Part shown: in pieces, positions 53,438-61,581 of the stretch | How the letters are laid out: every line of letters begins with the position of its first letter | Position numbering within the stretch: the first letter of the stretch is position 1 | NCBI GenBank assembly: GCA_002421685.1 | Contig: DISB01000016.1 | Coordinates: 447,775 to 511,774, forward strand | Length of the DNA: 64,000 nucleotides | Direction of reading: 5' to 3' | Source: Bacteroidetes bacterium UBA6221 | Lineage (GTDB): Bacteria; Bacteroidota; Bacteroidia; Chitinophagales; Chitinophagaceae | Position numbers and translations under genes: made by a program | The notes under the pieces: generated by a model | Told to the model about the DNA's origin: nothing | What the model saw: only the letters and a program-made list of their open reading frames with translations | Database searches by the model: none

Positions 53438-54055
53438 ATGCCTGTTAAAAAAGAACCGATTTACTTAGAGCATCTGCTGAAAGATAAAAAACTGGCTCCC
53501 CTGCTGAAAGCCCAGCCGGCCAAAAAGCTGGTACGCAAAAAGAATGTTTGCCTGCACCTGATGGCTTCCATCATGAGCCAGCAGCTTTCTGTAAAGGTTG
53601 CTAAAGTCATTTACCACCGCTTCCTCGACCTGTATAACAAAGAAGAGCCTACCCCGCAGGAAGTAGCCGGTACCGCACCGGAAAAGCTGCGCGCCATCGG
53701 CCTGTCGAACGCCAAGGTGAGCTATATACAAAATATAGCCCGCTATGCGCTGGAACATGGCATGGACGACAAGAAGCTGTACAAAATGAGCAACGAAGAA
53801 GTGATGGACTTCCTGCTGCCTATAAAAGGCGTGGGCAGGTGGACGGTGGAAATGCAACTGATGTTTGCCCTGGCACGCCCCGATGTATTTGCCGTAGACG
53901 ACCTGGGCATACAACTGATGATGACAGAACTCTATAAGCTCGACCCCACCGACAAAAAGAAGTTGAGAGAGAACATGCTGAAGATATCAGCCAAATGGAG
54001 CCCATACCGCACGTACGCCTGCCTGTACCTGTGGGGGCATAAAGACGGCGCCTGA
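53438..54055 (+). CDS. DNA-3-methyladenine glycosylase 2 (AlkA/HhH-GPD)
   Basis: 205 residues. It excises alkylated bases from DNA. The HhH-GPD core is complete: MASIMSQQLSVKVAKVIYHR (about 46-65), IGLSNAKVSYIQNIA, the helix-hairpin-helix LPIKGVGRWTVEMQLMFAL (about 127-145), and VFAVDDLGIQLM (about 151-162), with the catalytic Asp. It is a compact form lacking the N-terminal AlkA_N domain, as in Bacteroidota AlkA-like enzymes. It is 27 nt upstream of the M28 peptidase gene. Confidence 0.92.
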   Translation: MPVKKEPIYLEHLLKDKKLAPLLKAQPAKKLVRKKNVCLHLMASIMSQQLSVKVAKVIYHRFLDLYNKEEPTPQEVAGTAPEKLRAIGLSNAKVSYIQNIARYALEHGMDDKKLYKMSNEEVMDFLLPIKGVGRWTVEMQLMFALARPDVFAVDDLGIQLMMTELYKLDPTDKKKLRENMLKISAKWSPYRTYACLYLWGHKDGA

Positions 54056-54082
54056 ACATAGGTACTAAGAAGAACGCTATAT

Positions 54083-55018
54083 ATGTTTTACTGCCCCTTT
54101 CGTTTCCTGCTTGCAGCAGGACTTATACACCTGTCCATAACCACCACTGCAACAGAAGCCGGCGAAGCAGCCCTGCGCAGGCATGTAGCGCAACTCACTT
54201 CAGCCAAAGGCTACCGTAACTACAAAGATACCCTGGCACTCAATCGTACGGCTGCCTATATCTACAATGAGTTCTCCGCCGTTACCAAAGAAACCTATAC
54301 GCAAGACTTCGCGGCCAGGGGAGCCCGGTACCGCAATGTATATGCGTCATTCGGTCCGGCAAACGCGCCCCGCATTATTATAGGCGCGCACTACGATGTG
54401 TGCGGTGACCAGCCCGGCGCCGATGACAATGCCAGCGGTGTAGCAGCCCTGCTGGAACTGGCAAGGATGTTTGCGGAAACCGATAAAAGCAAATGGGAAA
54501 TGCGGGTAGACCTGGTAGCCTATAGCCTGGAAGAGCCTCCTTATTTCGGTACGCAGGACATGGGCAGTTCGGTACATGCAACAGCTTTGTACAATAACAA
54601 AACACCGGTTGTAGGCATGGTCAGCCTGGAAATGATAGGTTACTTCAGCGACGAAGGAGGGTCGCAACGGTACCCTTTGGGCATCATGAAATTGTTTTAC
54701 GGTAGTCGCGGCGATTATATTACCGTAGTGCGCAAATGGGGCTGCGGCAGGTTTGTCCGCCTGTTCACCCGCAAGTTCAGGCATGCCGGTGGTGTGGAGA
54801 CGAAAGTATTCAAAGGGCCGAAATGGATACCCGGGGTTGATTTCAGCGACCACCGCAACTACTGGACCTACGGCTGGCCGGCACTCATGGTCACCGACGG
54901 CGCCTTCTACCGCAACAAAAATTATCATACCGTGGATGATAAACCGGAAACGCTCGACTACCTGCGGATGAGTTCAGTGGTGACTAAGGTGTATAAAGCT
55001 ATTGTAGACATAATGTAA
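54083..55018 (+). CDS. M28-family zinc aminopeptidase-like protein
   Basis: 311 residues with a signal peptide (PFRFLLAAGLIHLSIT), so periplasmic or secreted. The two-zinc active site is recognisable: IIGAHYDVCGD (first His and Asp), ADDNASGVAALLELARMF (bridging Asp), SLEEPPYF (catalytic Glu-Glu) and SLEMIGYFSDEG, then GVDFSDHRNYW near the end (last His). M28 enzymes remove amino-terminal residues from peptides. The gene starts 27 nt after the glycosylase gene and may share its transcript. The peptide substrate is unknown. Confidence 0.88.
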   Translation: MFYCPFRFLLAAGLIHLSITTTATEAGEAALRRHVAQLTSAKGYRNYKDTLALNRTAAYIYNEFSAVTKETYTQDFAARGARYRNVYASFGPANAPRIIIGAHYDVCGDQPGADDNASGVAALLELARMFAETDKSKWEMRVDLVAYSLEEPPYFGTQDMGSSVHATALYNNKTPVVGMVSLEMIGYFSDEGGSQRYPLGIMKLFYGSRGDYITVVRKWGCGRFVRLFTRKFRHAGGVETKVFKGPKWIPGVDFSDHRNYWTYGWPALMVTDGAFYRNKNYHTVDDKPETLDYLRMSSVVTKVYKAIVDIM

Positions 55019-55246
55019 GTGTTGGCCGCTGCGTCAGCGAAACCGGCAGGAACACTATCGGAATTTGACTTTCCAAACGGTTCGTTAACCATTTCTAATG
55101 CTCATGTTAAGCCCGGCATTTTAGTTGGAAAAGGCTGCTCCGTTGCTTCATCTTTGCACTTCATTTTATAAGGGCATATACCAGGGAGCGCGTACCCATC
55201 CGGGGGTACACATCATTGTAAAACAAAAATAAAAAACACACATTTT

Positions 55247-55540
55247 ATGAATTTAACAGAAGCCCGTGCTATTGTTACCAAACTGTATTCTTTCCAGGGC
55301 AAGGTGATGAAACCTTACCGCCAGCCCGTAGAAGATTTTATTATCGTACCTGCCCGGCAGCAGGAGTTTGACGAAATGTACCGCGATATGCAGGATAAAC
55401 AACTGCGCTTTGACGAAGCGGTAACACCTTACCAGGACAATGTGGCCATACTGGTTTGTTTCAAAGACCAAACTGAGGCAGATGGCCCTAAATACTGCCA
55501 TCACGACTATTTTCTTTTTGACAATAACATCAGCATATAA
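55247..55540 (+). CDS. small protein of unknown function
   Basis: 97 residues, acidic, no signal peptide. I do not recognise the family. Sequence highlights are GKVMKPYRQPVEDFIIVPAR (about 19-38) and FDEMYRDMQDKQLRFDEAVT (about 42-61); CFKDQ and YCHHDY carry Cys/His near the C-terminus and might bind metal. A promoter-like TTGG-N20-CATCTTTG (55125-55156) and a GTACCC/GGGTAC hairpin (55192-55209) precede it. The next 50-codon ORF starts directly after its stop codon. Confidence 0.55.
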   Translation: MNLTEARAIVTKLYSFQGKVMKPYRQPVEDFIIVPARQQEFDEMYRDMQDKQLRFDEAVTPYQDNVAILVCFKDQTEADGPKYCHHDYFLFDNNISI

Positions 55541-55693
55541 ATGGAGTTTTACGAAGGGAGTTTTGAGAGCTTTTTAGAAAGTTTTCAAAACCATACGCCC
55601 GCAGGCGAAGACAGCCTGCAGCATGACGAGATGTTGATGCAATACATTTCAGTCATCCACGCTTCATATTTCAACTTGCAGGATGGTGAATGA
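55541..55693 (+). CDS. 50-residue ORF abutting the unknown gene at 55247
   Basis: ATG 55541 follows directly after the TAA of the previous gene, so the two may be co-translated. The 50-residue product is MEFYEGSFESFLESFQNHTP followed by an acidic stretch (GEDSLQHDEMLM) and a short hydrophobic C-terminus. No family is recognised. Exact abutment and lack of spacing make it a plausible small gene; expression is unproven. Confidence 0.4.
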   Translation: MEFYEGSFESFLESFQNHTPAGEDSLQHDEMLMQYISVIHASYFNLQDGE

Positions 55694-55782
55694 TGGCTAA
55701 ACCCATCCTGGATGTGGTGTAAAGCTTGAAAATTTTTAGTTTAATTTATCGTATTTATTTTGTAATTTTGTTACAATATATC

Positions 55783-55820
55783 GGGCGCGTTGGGTTTACA
55801 TAGGAGTAAACCCAGACGCC
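55783..55820 (+). ncRNA. strong hairpin downstream of a promoter-like box: possible small RNA or 5' leader
   Basis: TGGGTTTAC (55791-55799) pairs perfectly with GTAAACCCA (55806-55814) around loop ATAGGA. Outside it, GGCG and CGCC extend the stem after a bulge. TAATTTTG (55763-55770) matches the -7 consensus and would start transcription just before the hairpin. A short ORF follows at 55855. Confidence 0.4.
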
Positions 55821-55854
55821 TTGTTATACATGATAACACGATAAAAAACATCAC

Positions 55855-56028
55855 ATGAAAACAAAAAAGCCAATGTATCACCTATATTCAAAAAACGTAT
55901 GCCGGTTGCTGATGACATTCGCCGCCGTGAAAAAATTTCAATCCCTTTTCCTGGAATCAAAATGGAACATTTTTCATAACATATTATATATCAATCAGTT
56001 AAAATGGTGTCGGTTGCAAAAATTGTAA
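55855..56028 (+). pseudogene. 57-residue ORF, possible remnant of a membrane or secreted protein
   Basis: It reads MKTKKPMYHLYSKNVCRLLM, then TFAAVKKFQSLFLESKW, then LYINQLKWCRLQKL. The basic start and the hydrophobic piece (VCRLLMTFAAV) look like a truncated signal peptide. The tail has no domain. It could be a relic of a Bacteroidota exported protein, left after a deletion, or a small leader peptide after the hairpin at 55783. The rest of the spacer up to pheS (56029-56162) has no gene. Confidence 0.35.
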
Positions 56029-56162
56029 CAAATCGCAACAAACTGGGGAACAAACCCGTCAATAATGTTCCCAAAACGCACACAAATCACCACTCGGCTT
56101 CGCATTGTCTCATTGGCACATTGCCGGATAGTCAAACTACTCGAATTGCCGAATTGTCACAT

Positions 56163-56170
56163 TATCTTTG
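56163..56170 (+). promoter_or_regulatory. -7 box for pheS
   Basis: TATCTTTG, 6 nt before the ATG at 56177. Confidence 0.6.
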
Positions 56171-56176
56171 CCCGGT

Positions 56177-57202
56177 ATGCAGTCTTTACAGGAACAGATA
56201 AAACAGTATGAACAGGAAATAGCAGCTACCAACCCGGCGAATGCTGCCGAACTGGAAGCCTATCGCATAAAATTCCTGGGCACTAAGGGTATCGTGAAGG
56301 AACTCTTCAACGAGATGAAGAATGTGCCTAAGGAGCAGAAAAAGGACGCCGGTCAGTTGCTGAACGCCTTCAAGCAGGCTGCCGAGGCTAAATATGACGA
56401 GTACAAACACCTGCAGCAGGAAGGTAAAGACAGCGGGCAGGATATAGACATGTCCCTGCCAGGCACCGCATTACCTATGGGCTCGCGCCACCCGCTGCGC
56501 ATGGTAGAAAATCAAATAATCTCCATATTTGAAAAAATAGGCTTCAGCGTAGCCACAGGCCCCGAAATAGAAGACGACTGGCACAACTTCTCATCGCTGA
56601 ACATGCCGGAAAACCATACTGCGCGGGATATGCAGGATACCTTTTATGTGTCGCAAAACCCCGACTGGGTGCTGCGCACGCATACCTCGTCGGTACAGGC
56701 CAGGGTGCTGGAGCAGGGAAACCTGCCTGTGCGCATCATTTGCCCCGGCCGGGTGTACCGCAACGAGACCATATCGGCACGGGCGCACTGCTTCTTTCAC
56801 CAGTGCGAAGGACTGTATGTAGATAAAAACGTCTCCTTTGCCGATCTGAAGCAGACTTTGTATTACTTCGTTACCGAAATGTTCGGCGAAAATACCAAAC
56901 TGCGTTTCCGTCCGTCCTACTTCCCTTTCACTGAGCCCAGTGCGGAGATGGACATATCCTGCACCGTTTGCGGGGGCAGCGGTTGCAGCCTGTGCAAGCA
57001 TACCGGTTGGGTAGAGATACTGGGTTGCGGCATGGTGCACCCCAATACCCTGCGCAACTTTGGCATAGACCCCGATGTATATACGGGCTACGCCTTCGGT
57101 ATGGGGGTAGAGCGTATCACGCAGATAAAATACCAGGTAAACGACCTGCGCCTGTATTCACAAAACGATGTGAGGTTTTTAAAACAATTCCAGTCGTTGT
57201 AA
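56177..57202 (+). CDS. pheS: phenylalanyl-tRNA synthetase alpha subunit
   Basis: 341 residues from ATG 56177. The promoter box at 56163-56170 overlaps the TTG (56168) of the longer frame, which argues for this start. Class II features: motif 2 FFHQCEGLYVD (about 210-220), motif 3 GYAFGMGVERITQIKYQVND (about 306-325), and the N-terminal coiled coil (EQIKQYEQEIAATNPANAAE). The beta subunit gene (pheT) is not adjacent and would be elsewhere. A predicted NAD-dependent epimerase gene follows 7 nt after the stop. Confidence 0.95.
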   Translation: MQSLQEQIKQYEQEIAATNPANAAELEAYRIKFLGTKGIVKELFNEMKNVPKEQKKDAGQLLNAFKQAAEAKYDEYKHLQQEGKDSGQDIDMSLPGTALPMGSRHPLRMVENQIISIFEKIGFSVATGPEIEDDWHNFSSLNMPENHTARDMQDTFYVSQNPDWVLRTHTSSVQARVLEQGNLPVRIICPGRVYRNETISARAHCFFHQCEGLYVDKNVSFADLKQTLYYFVTEMFGENTKLRFRPSYFPFTEPSAEMDISCTVCGGSGCSLCKHTGWVEILGCGMVHPNTLRNFGIDPDVYTGYAFGMGVERITQIKYQVNDLRLYSQNDVRFLKQFQSL

Positions 57203-57209
57203 ATATGTT

Positions 57210-58217
57210 GTGCTTTCACCAGTGACTTCCGGAAAAAATATCGTTCTCGTTACGGGCGCCAGCGGTTTTGTTGGCAGCCACCTCACGAGGTACCTTTCAG
57301 GCAAGGGCGAGCAAGTGCGGGCTTTGTACAATACCCGCCGGCCATCCAGTGAGTTGGAGCGCCTGCCGGGCGTCACCTGGATGAAATGTGACCTGCTGGA
57401 TATTTTCGATGTGGAAGAGGCCATGCGGGATGTAACCGAAGTCTATCATTGCGCGGCCATAGTGTCCTTTCAGAGGCGTGATAAGGCCAGGTTGCTGCAT
57501 TTCAATGTAGAGAGCACGGCCAATATAGTGAACGAGGCGCTGGAGAGAGGTGTGCACAAATTGGTGTACGTCAGTTCGGTTGCCGCCCTGGGCAGGAGCA
57601 AGGAAGGGGAAGAGATAACCGAAGAAGAACAATGGGAAGAAAGTCGCTACAACTCGGTATATGCAGAAAGCAAGCACCTGGCCGAGCTCGAAATATGGCG
57701 GGGGCAGGGCGAAGGCCTCAGGGCGGCCGTTATCAACCCGGGCATCATCATAGGCGAGGGCGATTGGGACAATGGCTCCGCGGCATTGGTGAAAGTGGTG
57801 CATAGCGAGTTCCCGTATTATACACAGGGCATCAACGGCTGGGTAGATGTGCTTGATGTAGCACGAGCCCTTTATATGCTCATGAAAAGCGAGGTCTCGG
57901 GCGAAAGGTTCATCCTGAGCGCCGGCAACTTTTCCTATAAAGAAGTGTTTACTATGATGGCCGAAGCTATGGACAGGAAACCACCACACAAACCGGCGGG
58001 CAGGTTGATGAGCGGCATAGTATGGCGGCTGAGCGCGCTGAAGTCTTTGCTCACCGGTAAGCCCGCAACCATCACAAAAGAAACAGCTACCGTAGCGCAG
58101 CGCAAAGCATTGTATAACAATAACAAACTATTAAAGGCGCTGCCGGAATACAGCTATACACCATTCAGGCACACAATAGAGCGTATAGCGAAATCATATT
58201 TGAATGAAAAAAGTTAA
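57210..58217 (+). CDS. NAD(P)-dependent epimerase/dehydratase family protein
   Basis: 335 residues, GTG start. An extended-SDR Rossmann fold: VLVTGASGFVGSHLTRYL (about 14-31, the GxxGxxG NAD site) and VYVSSVAALGRSKEGEEI, then the catalytic YxxxK in YNSVYAESKHLAELEIWRG (Tyr-Ala-Glu-Ser-Lys). NPGIIIGEGDWDNGSAAL follows. It may act on nucleotide sugars or on a small ketone; the substrate is not determinable. It is 7 nt after pheS and so probably in the same transcript, though a functional link is unclear. Confidence 0.88.
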   Translation: MLSPVTSGKNIVLVTGASGFVGSHLTRYLSGKGEQVRALYNTRRPSSELERLPGVTWMKCDLLDIFDVEEAMRDVTEVYHCAAIVSFQRRDKARLLHFNVESTANIVNEALERGVHKLVYVSSVAALGRSKEGEEITEEEQWEESRYNSVYAESKHLAELEIWRGQGEGLRAAVINPGIIIGEGDWDNGSAALVKVVHSEFPYYTQGINGWVDVLDVARALYMLMKSEVSGERFILSAGNFSYKEVFTMMAEAMDRKPPHKPAGRLMSGIVWRLSALKSLLTGKPATITKETATVAQRKALYNNNKLLKALPEYSYTPFRHTIERIAKSYLNEKS

Positions 58218-58232
58218 AATCCCGGAAAAATA

Positions 58233-58265
58233 TTTGGTTTATAAGGTAAAACATTTGTAATCTTG
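58233..58265 (+). promoter_or_regulatory. promoter and long leader of rho
   Basis: TTTG (58233-58236) lies 21 nt from TAATCTTG (58258-58265), a near match to TAnnTTTG. It gives rho a leader of about 150 nt (58275-58424). In other bacteria the rho leader is used for self-regulation, which may apply here. Confidence 0.5.
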
Positions 58266-58424
58266 CATAACAGGAGTATCCTTATTCCAACATTTATAAC
58301 ACAGTTTACTGATTATTTCCCATTTCTTACTATTTGATTTCCGGGCTTCAGCAAGCACGCAAACAAATAAATAAGGTCAGGCAAAACAGGACAAACTAAA
58401 AAATCTTATAGAAAAACAATTCGT

Positions 58425-60074
58425 ATGCCATACGATATTTTACAACTTAACGACATGCTCGTTCCCGAGCTGGTAGACATTGCCAATGAGCTGAATATTA
58501 AAGACACAAAGTCGTTAGACAAGCAGAAACTCATTTACAAAATACTGGACCAGCAAGCCCTGAACGCCGGCGGCACAGAGGCTGCGGTAGAGGACAAGAA
58601 AGCCCGTGGCCGCAAGCCCAGGAAAGAACAAGCCGCAGGCGCAGAAAGCGCCGATAGCGATGACAAAAAACGCCGCGCACGCAAGCCCCGCAAAGAGGAG
58701 CCTGTAAAAGAAGAACCTGCCGTAGATGTAGTTGAAGAAGAAGCCCCGGCTGAAGAGGAAGAAGAAGAAAACGGCAACGAAGAATCGGGCATTATAATGC
58801 CTAAGGCAGACGAAGAGGAGCAGGAGCAAACCGGCCAGCCCGAAGAACAACAGGAAACTGAAACCCCGGAAAGGGAAGCAAGGAGGCCACAGCACAGGCA
58901 CCAGCAAGGCGACAGGAGACAGCAGCAGCAACAGCAACGCAGTAACTTCAACGTAGAGTTTGACGCGGCCGTGTCCAGCGAAGGTGTGCTGGAAATGATG
59001 CAGGACGGTTACGGCTTCCTGCGCAGCAGCGATTATAACTACCTCAGCTCACCCGATGATATTTATGTGTCTCCTTCCCAGATAAAACTGTTCGGCTTAA
59101 AAACCGGCGATACCGTAAAAGGCACAGTACGCCCGCCTAAGGAAGGCGAAAAATACTTTGCGCTGCTCAAGGTAGAAACCATCAACGGCAAACTGCCCGA
59201 CGAGATACGCGACCGCGTACCTTTCGACTACCTGACGCCATTGTTCCCATACGAGAAGCTGAATTTATATACATCGCCCGCTAACCTGGGCACACGTATC
59301 ATGGACCTGTTTACGCCAATAGGTAAAGGCCAGCGCGGACTGATAGTGGCGCAGCCCAAAACAGGTAAGACCATGCTGCTGAAAGAAGTAGCTAATGCAA
59401 TAGCGGCTAACCACCCTGAATGCTACCTGATGATAGTGCTGGTGGATGAACGTCCTGAAGAGGTAACGGATATGATGCGCAGCGTAAACGCCGAAGTTAT
59501 TGCATCTACCTTTGACGAACCGGCCGACAAACACGTAAAAGTATCTACTATAGCGCTGCAAAAAGCAAAACGCCTGGTAGAGGTAGGCCACGATGTGGTG
59601 ATACTGCTCGACTCGATAACCCGCCTGGCACGTGCGCATAACACAGTGGCGCCTGCATCAGGTAAAGTATTGAGTGGTGGTGTGGAAGCCAACGCCATGC
59701 AGAAGCCCAAACAGTTCTTTGGCGCTGCGCGTAAGATAGAGAACGGCGGTTCACTCACCATACTGGCTACGGCCCTGATAGATACAGGCAGTAAAATGGA
59801 CGAGGTAATCTTTGAAGAATTCAAGGGTACCGGTAACATGGAGCTGCAGCTCGACCGCAGGCTGGCCAACAAACGTATATTCCCGGCTATTGACATCACA
59901 TCTTCTTCTACCCGCCGCGACGACCTGCTGCTGGGCAAAGAAGTGATGAATAAGATGTGGATCATCCGCAACCACATAGCCGATATGCATACAGACGAAG
60001 CAATGAACTTCCTGATGGGGCAAATGAAAGGAACTAAGAATAACGAAGAGTTCCTGATGCAGATGGGACGGTAA
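58425..60074 (+). CDS. rho: transcription termination factor Rho, with a long charged insertion
   Basis: 549 residues. The N-terminal helix bundle (1-50: ILQLNDMLVPELVDIANELN) is followed by an intrinsically disordered insertion (50-175) alternating RGRKPRKE / RARKPRKEEP, acidic runs (EEEEEENGNEE) and a Gln block (QQQQQQ). The RNA-binding OB fold (about 185-260: GVLEMMQDGYGFLRSSDYN; DDIYVSPSQIKLF) and the ATPase with Walker A VAQPKTGKTMLLKE and LLDSITRLARAHNTVAPASG follow, ending KNNEEFLMQMGR. A hairpin terminator follows. Bacteroides Rho with a similar disordered region forms condensates, so this insertion may do the same. Confidence 0.96.
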   Translation: MPYDILQLNDMLVPELVDIANELNIKDTKSLDKQKLIYKILDQQALNAGGTEAAVEDKKARGRKPRKEQAAGAESADSDDKKRRARKPRKEEPVKEEPAVDVVEEEAPAEEEEEENGNEESGIIMPKADEEEQEQTGQPEEQQETETPEREARRPQHRHQQGDRRQQQQQQRSNFNVEFDAAVSSEGVLEMMQDGYGFLRSSDYNYLSSPDDIYVSPSQIKLFGLKTGDTVKGTVRPPKEGEKYFALLKVETINGKLPDEIRDRVPFDYLTPLFPYEKLNLYTSPANLGTRIMDLFTPIGKGQRGLIVAQPKTGKTMLLKEVANAIAANHPECYLMIVLVDERPEEVTDMMRSVNAEVIASTFDEPADKHVKVSTIALQKAKRLVEVGHDVVILLDSITRLARAHNTVAPASGKVLSGGVEANAMQKPKQFFGAARKIENGGSLTILATALIDTGSKMDEVIFEEFKGTGNMELQLDRRLANKRIFPAIDITSSSTRRDDLLLGKEVMNKMWIIRNHIADMHTDEAMNFLMGQMKGTKNNEEFLMQMGR

Positions 60075-60093
60075 TCAAAGGCTAAATTAATTT

Positions 60094-60127
60094 AAAGAGG
60101 CTGTCTCAAAAGGGGCAGCCTTTTTTA
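60094..60127 (+). terminator. terminator of rho
   Basis: AGGCTG (60098-60103) pairs with CAGCCT (60116-60121), followed by TTTTTTAT. A run of A precedes it. Confidence 0.8.
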
Positions 60128-60556
60128 TGAACTGTGGTCTGCCACGATCAGCCACCTGCCACCTATCTTTCTAAAGAGCAGGGTAAAATACCCGTTGGGG
60201 TTATCATCTCTTCTTACAAGGCTCCACTTCCCTGTTACATAGTAATATTCATCGGAGAGTCGCCTGAATGACAGGTCTGAAAAATCCAGCTTCCCCATCT
60301 TTTCTTTATCGGGGTAAGATGTTTTGTACCGCTCTAGTGTTGGCTTGTACCCATATACCGGTCCTTTGCTGCCAATGAATACCAGGCTATCACTGTTCCA
60401 GTAGCTCTGCATATAACCGTCAATATCTCCCCTGTTCCATTCATCAGCCTGCTTGTTCAGCACAAGGGCAATCGCTTTAATATCGCTGTTATCCGCCTGG
60501 GCAGTAGCCATCAAAGCTTGCACGATACATATCAATAATGTAGTTACCTGTTTCAT
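60125..60556 (-). CDS. secreted DUF4440/SnoaL-like protein
   Basis: 143 residues from ATG 60556, with a signal peptide (VTTLLICIVQALMATAQA). The mature part is an NTF2-like fold: LNKQADEWNRGDIDGYMQSY (about 30-49) and ERYKTSYPDKEKMGKLDFSD, then YYVTGKWSLVRRDDNPNGYF and a C-terminal TLLFRKIGGRWLIVADHSS. DUF4440 proteins are mostly uncharacterised, often steroid-isomerase-like or small-ligand-binding. The gene faces rho, and the rho terminator hairpin overlaps its 3' end. Confidence 0.75.
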   Translation of the reverse strand: MKQVTTLLICIVQALMATAQADNSDIKAIALVLNKQADEWNRGDIDGYMQSYWNSDSLVFIGSKGPVYGYKPTLERYKTSYPDKEKMGKLDFSDLSFRRLSDEYYYVTGKWSLVRRDDNPNGYFTLLFRKIGGRWLIVADHSS

Positions 60557-60599
60557 ACTGTAAAATAAAAAAAGCAACCGACATACAGTTGCTTTAGGT

Positions 60600-60800
60600 A
60601 TAGTCTACAGGGGCTGGTGTTTGGTGTTGCTTTCAGGCAGGGTTTATAGGTGGGGTTTACAGGTGGCTTATAGGTACTGTAAAGAAAGCCATTGTTCGTT
60701 GGATAAAAATCGTCATTCAACGAATGACCGTTTTCATCCAACGAAAAGGCGTTTTCATCCAACCAACAAAAACTGCCGGTCAACAAATAAAAAGTATTTT
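60600..60800. repeat. palindrome and tandem repeats between the DUF4440-like gene and truB
   Basis: GGTTTATAGGTGGGGTTTAC and similar TATAGG/ACAGG units repeat at about 60636-60675. At 60696-60745 a long imperfect palindrome has arms TTCGTTGGAT...CGTCATTC and GAATGACC...ATCCAACGAA, about 24 nt each. GTTTTCATCCAAC recurs at 60730 and 60750. The frames across it have no recognisable product. Confidence 0.65.
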
Positions 60801-60811
60801 TAAACTATTGT

Positions 60812-61495
60812 TTACTGCTCATGCCATGCAGCAATAAGTTCGGCAGGACTGAAGGCATCGTCAACAGAGAATGCCCCGATCTTCGTGCGGCGCAGCTCCT
60901 GCAAGTAGGCACCGCAGCCTAATGCCTGGCCAAAATCGTGGGCAAGGGAACGAATATAGGTACCCGTACTGCATGTAACACGAAAATGCACTTCGGGTAA
61001 ACGGACAGCAGTTATTTCAAACTCCATGATTTGTACCGGGCGGAGCTCCAGTTGTATTTCTTTGCCTGCGCGCGCATATTCATAGGCTCGTTTGCCGCCT
61101 TTTTTTATGGCGGAGTGTATCGGCGGCAATTGCATTATATCACCTGTGAACTGAGCGGTTGCCTCACGTATATTTTCCGCGGTAAGCGCACTGTGATCGC
61201 CAAAGGGCCCGGGCTCGCTTTCCAGGTCGTAGGTGGGTGTTATTTCTCCCAAATGAAATATGCCCGTGTATTCTTTAGGGAGTTTCTGGTATTCGGTTAT
61301 CCTTTTCGTGAACTTGCCGGTGCAGCATATCAGCAAGCCGGTTGCGAGGGGGTCTAAAGTACCCGCATGCCCGATCTTTACCTTGAGTCGCTTGTTCAAT
61401 TTATTCACCACGTCAAACGATGTCCATTCGTATGGCTTATCCACTAATATCACTCCACCGTCTTTCAGGGCAGCGGACGAGGGTATTTGTTTCAT
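60812..61495 (-). CDS. truB: tRNA pseudouridine-55 synthase
   Basis: 227 residues from ATG 61495, chosen because a -7 box (61501-61508) lies between it and the upstream ATG at 61516. TruB makes the pseudouridine of the T-loop of tRNAs. KIGHAGTLDPLATGLLICCT (about 42-61) contains the catalytic Asp in GTLDP; IMQLPPIHSAIKKGGKRAYE, RVTCSTGTYIRSLAHDFGQA and ELRRTKIGAFSV are typical. It lacks the C-terminal PUA-like extension of E. coli TruB and is the short form. Confidence 0.94.
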   Translation of the reverse strand: MKQIPSSAALKDGGVILVDKPYEWTSFDVVNKLNKRLKVKIGHAGTLDPLATGLLICCTGKFTKRITEYQKLPKEYTGIFHLGEITPTYDLESEPGPFGDHSALTAENIREATAQFTGDIMQLPPIHSAIKKGGKRAYEYARAGKEIQLELRPVQIMEFEITAVRLPEVHFRVTCSTGTYIRSLAHDFGQALGCGAYLQELRRTKIGAFSVDDAFSPAELIAAWHEQ

Positions 61496-61500
61496 GGCGG

Positions 61501-61508
61501 CAAAGATA
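61501..61508 (-). promoter_or_regulatory. -7 box for truB
   Basis: TATCTTTG on the minus strand, 5 nt before the ATG at 61495. Confidence 0.6.
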
Positions 61509-61569
61509 CCCACCATATGGTGAATAGTACGATAAATAATTATTGTCCCTTGTTTCAGCGGAGGCCCTT

Positions 61570-61577
61570 TATCTTTG
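61570..61577 (+). promoter_or_regulatory. -7 box for the DAHP synthase/chorismate mutase gene
   Basis: TATCTTTG, 4 nt before the ATG at 61582. A TTG at 61550-61552 lies 17 nt upstream and fits the -33 element. Confidence 0.6.
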
Positions 61578-61581
61578 CATT

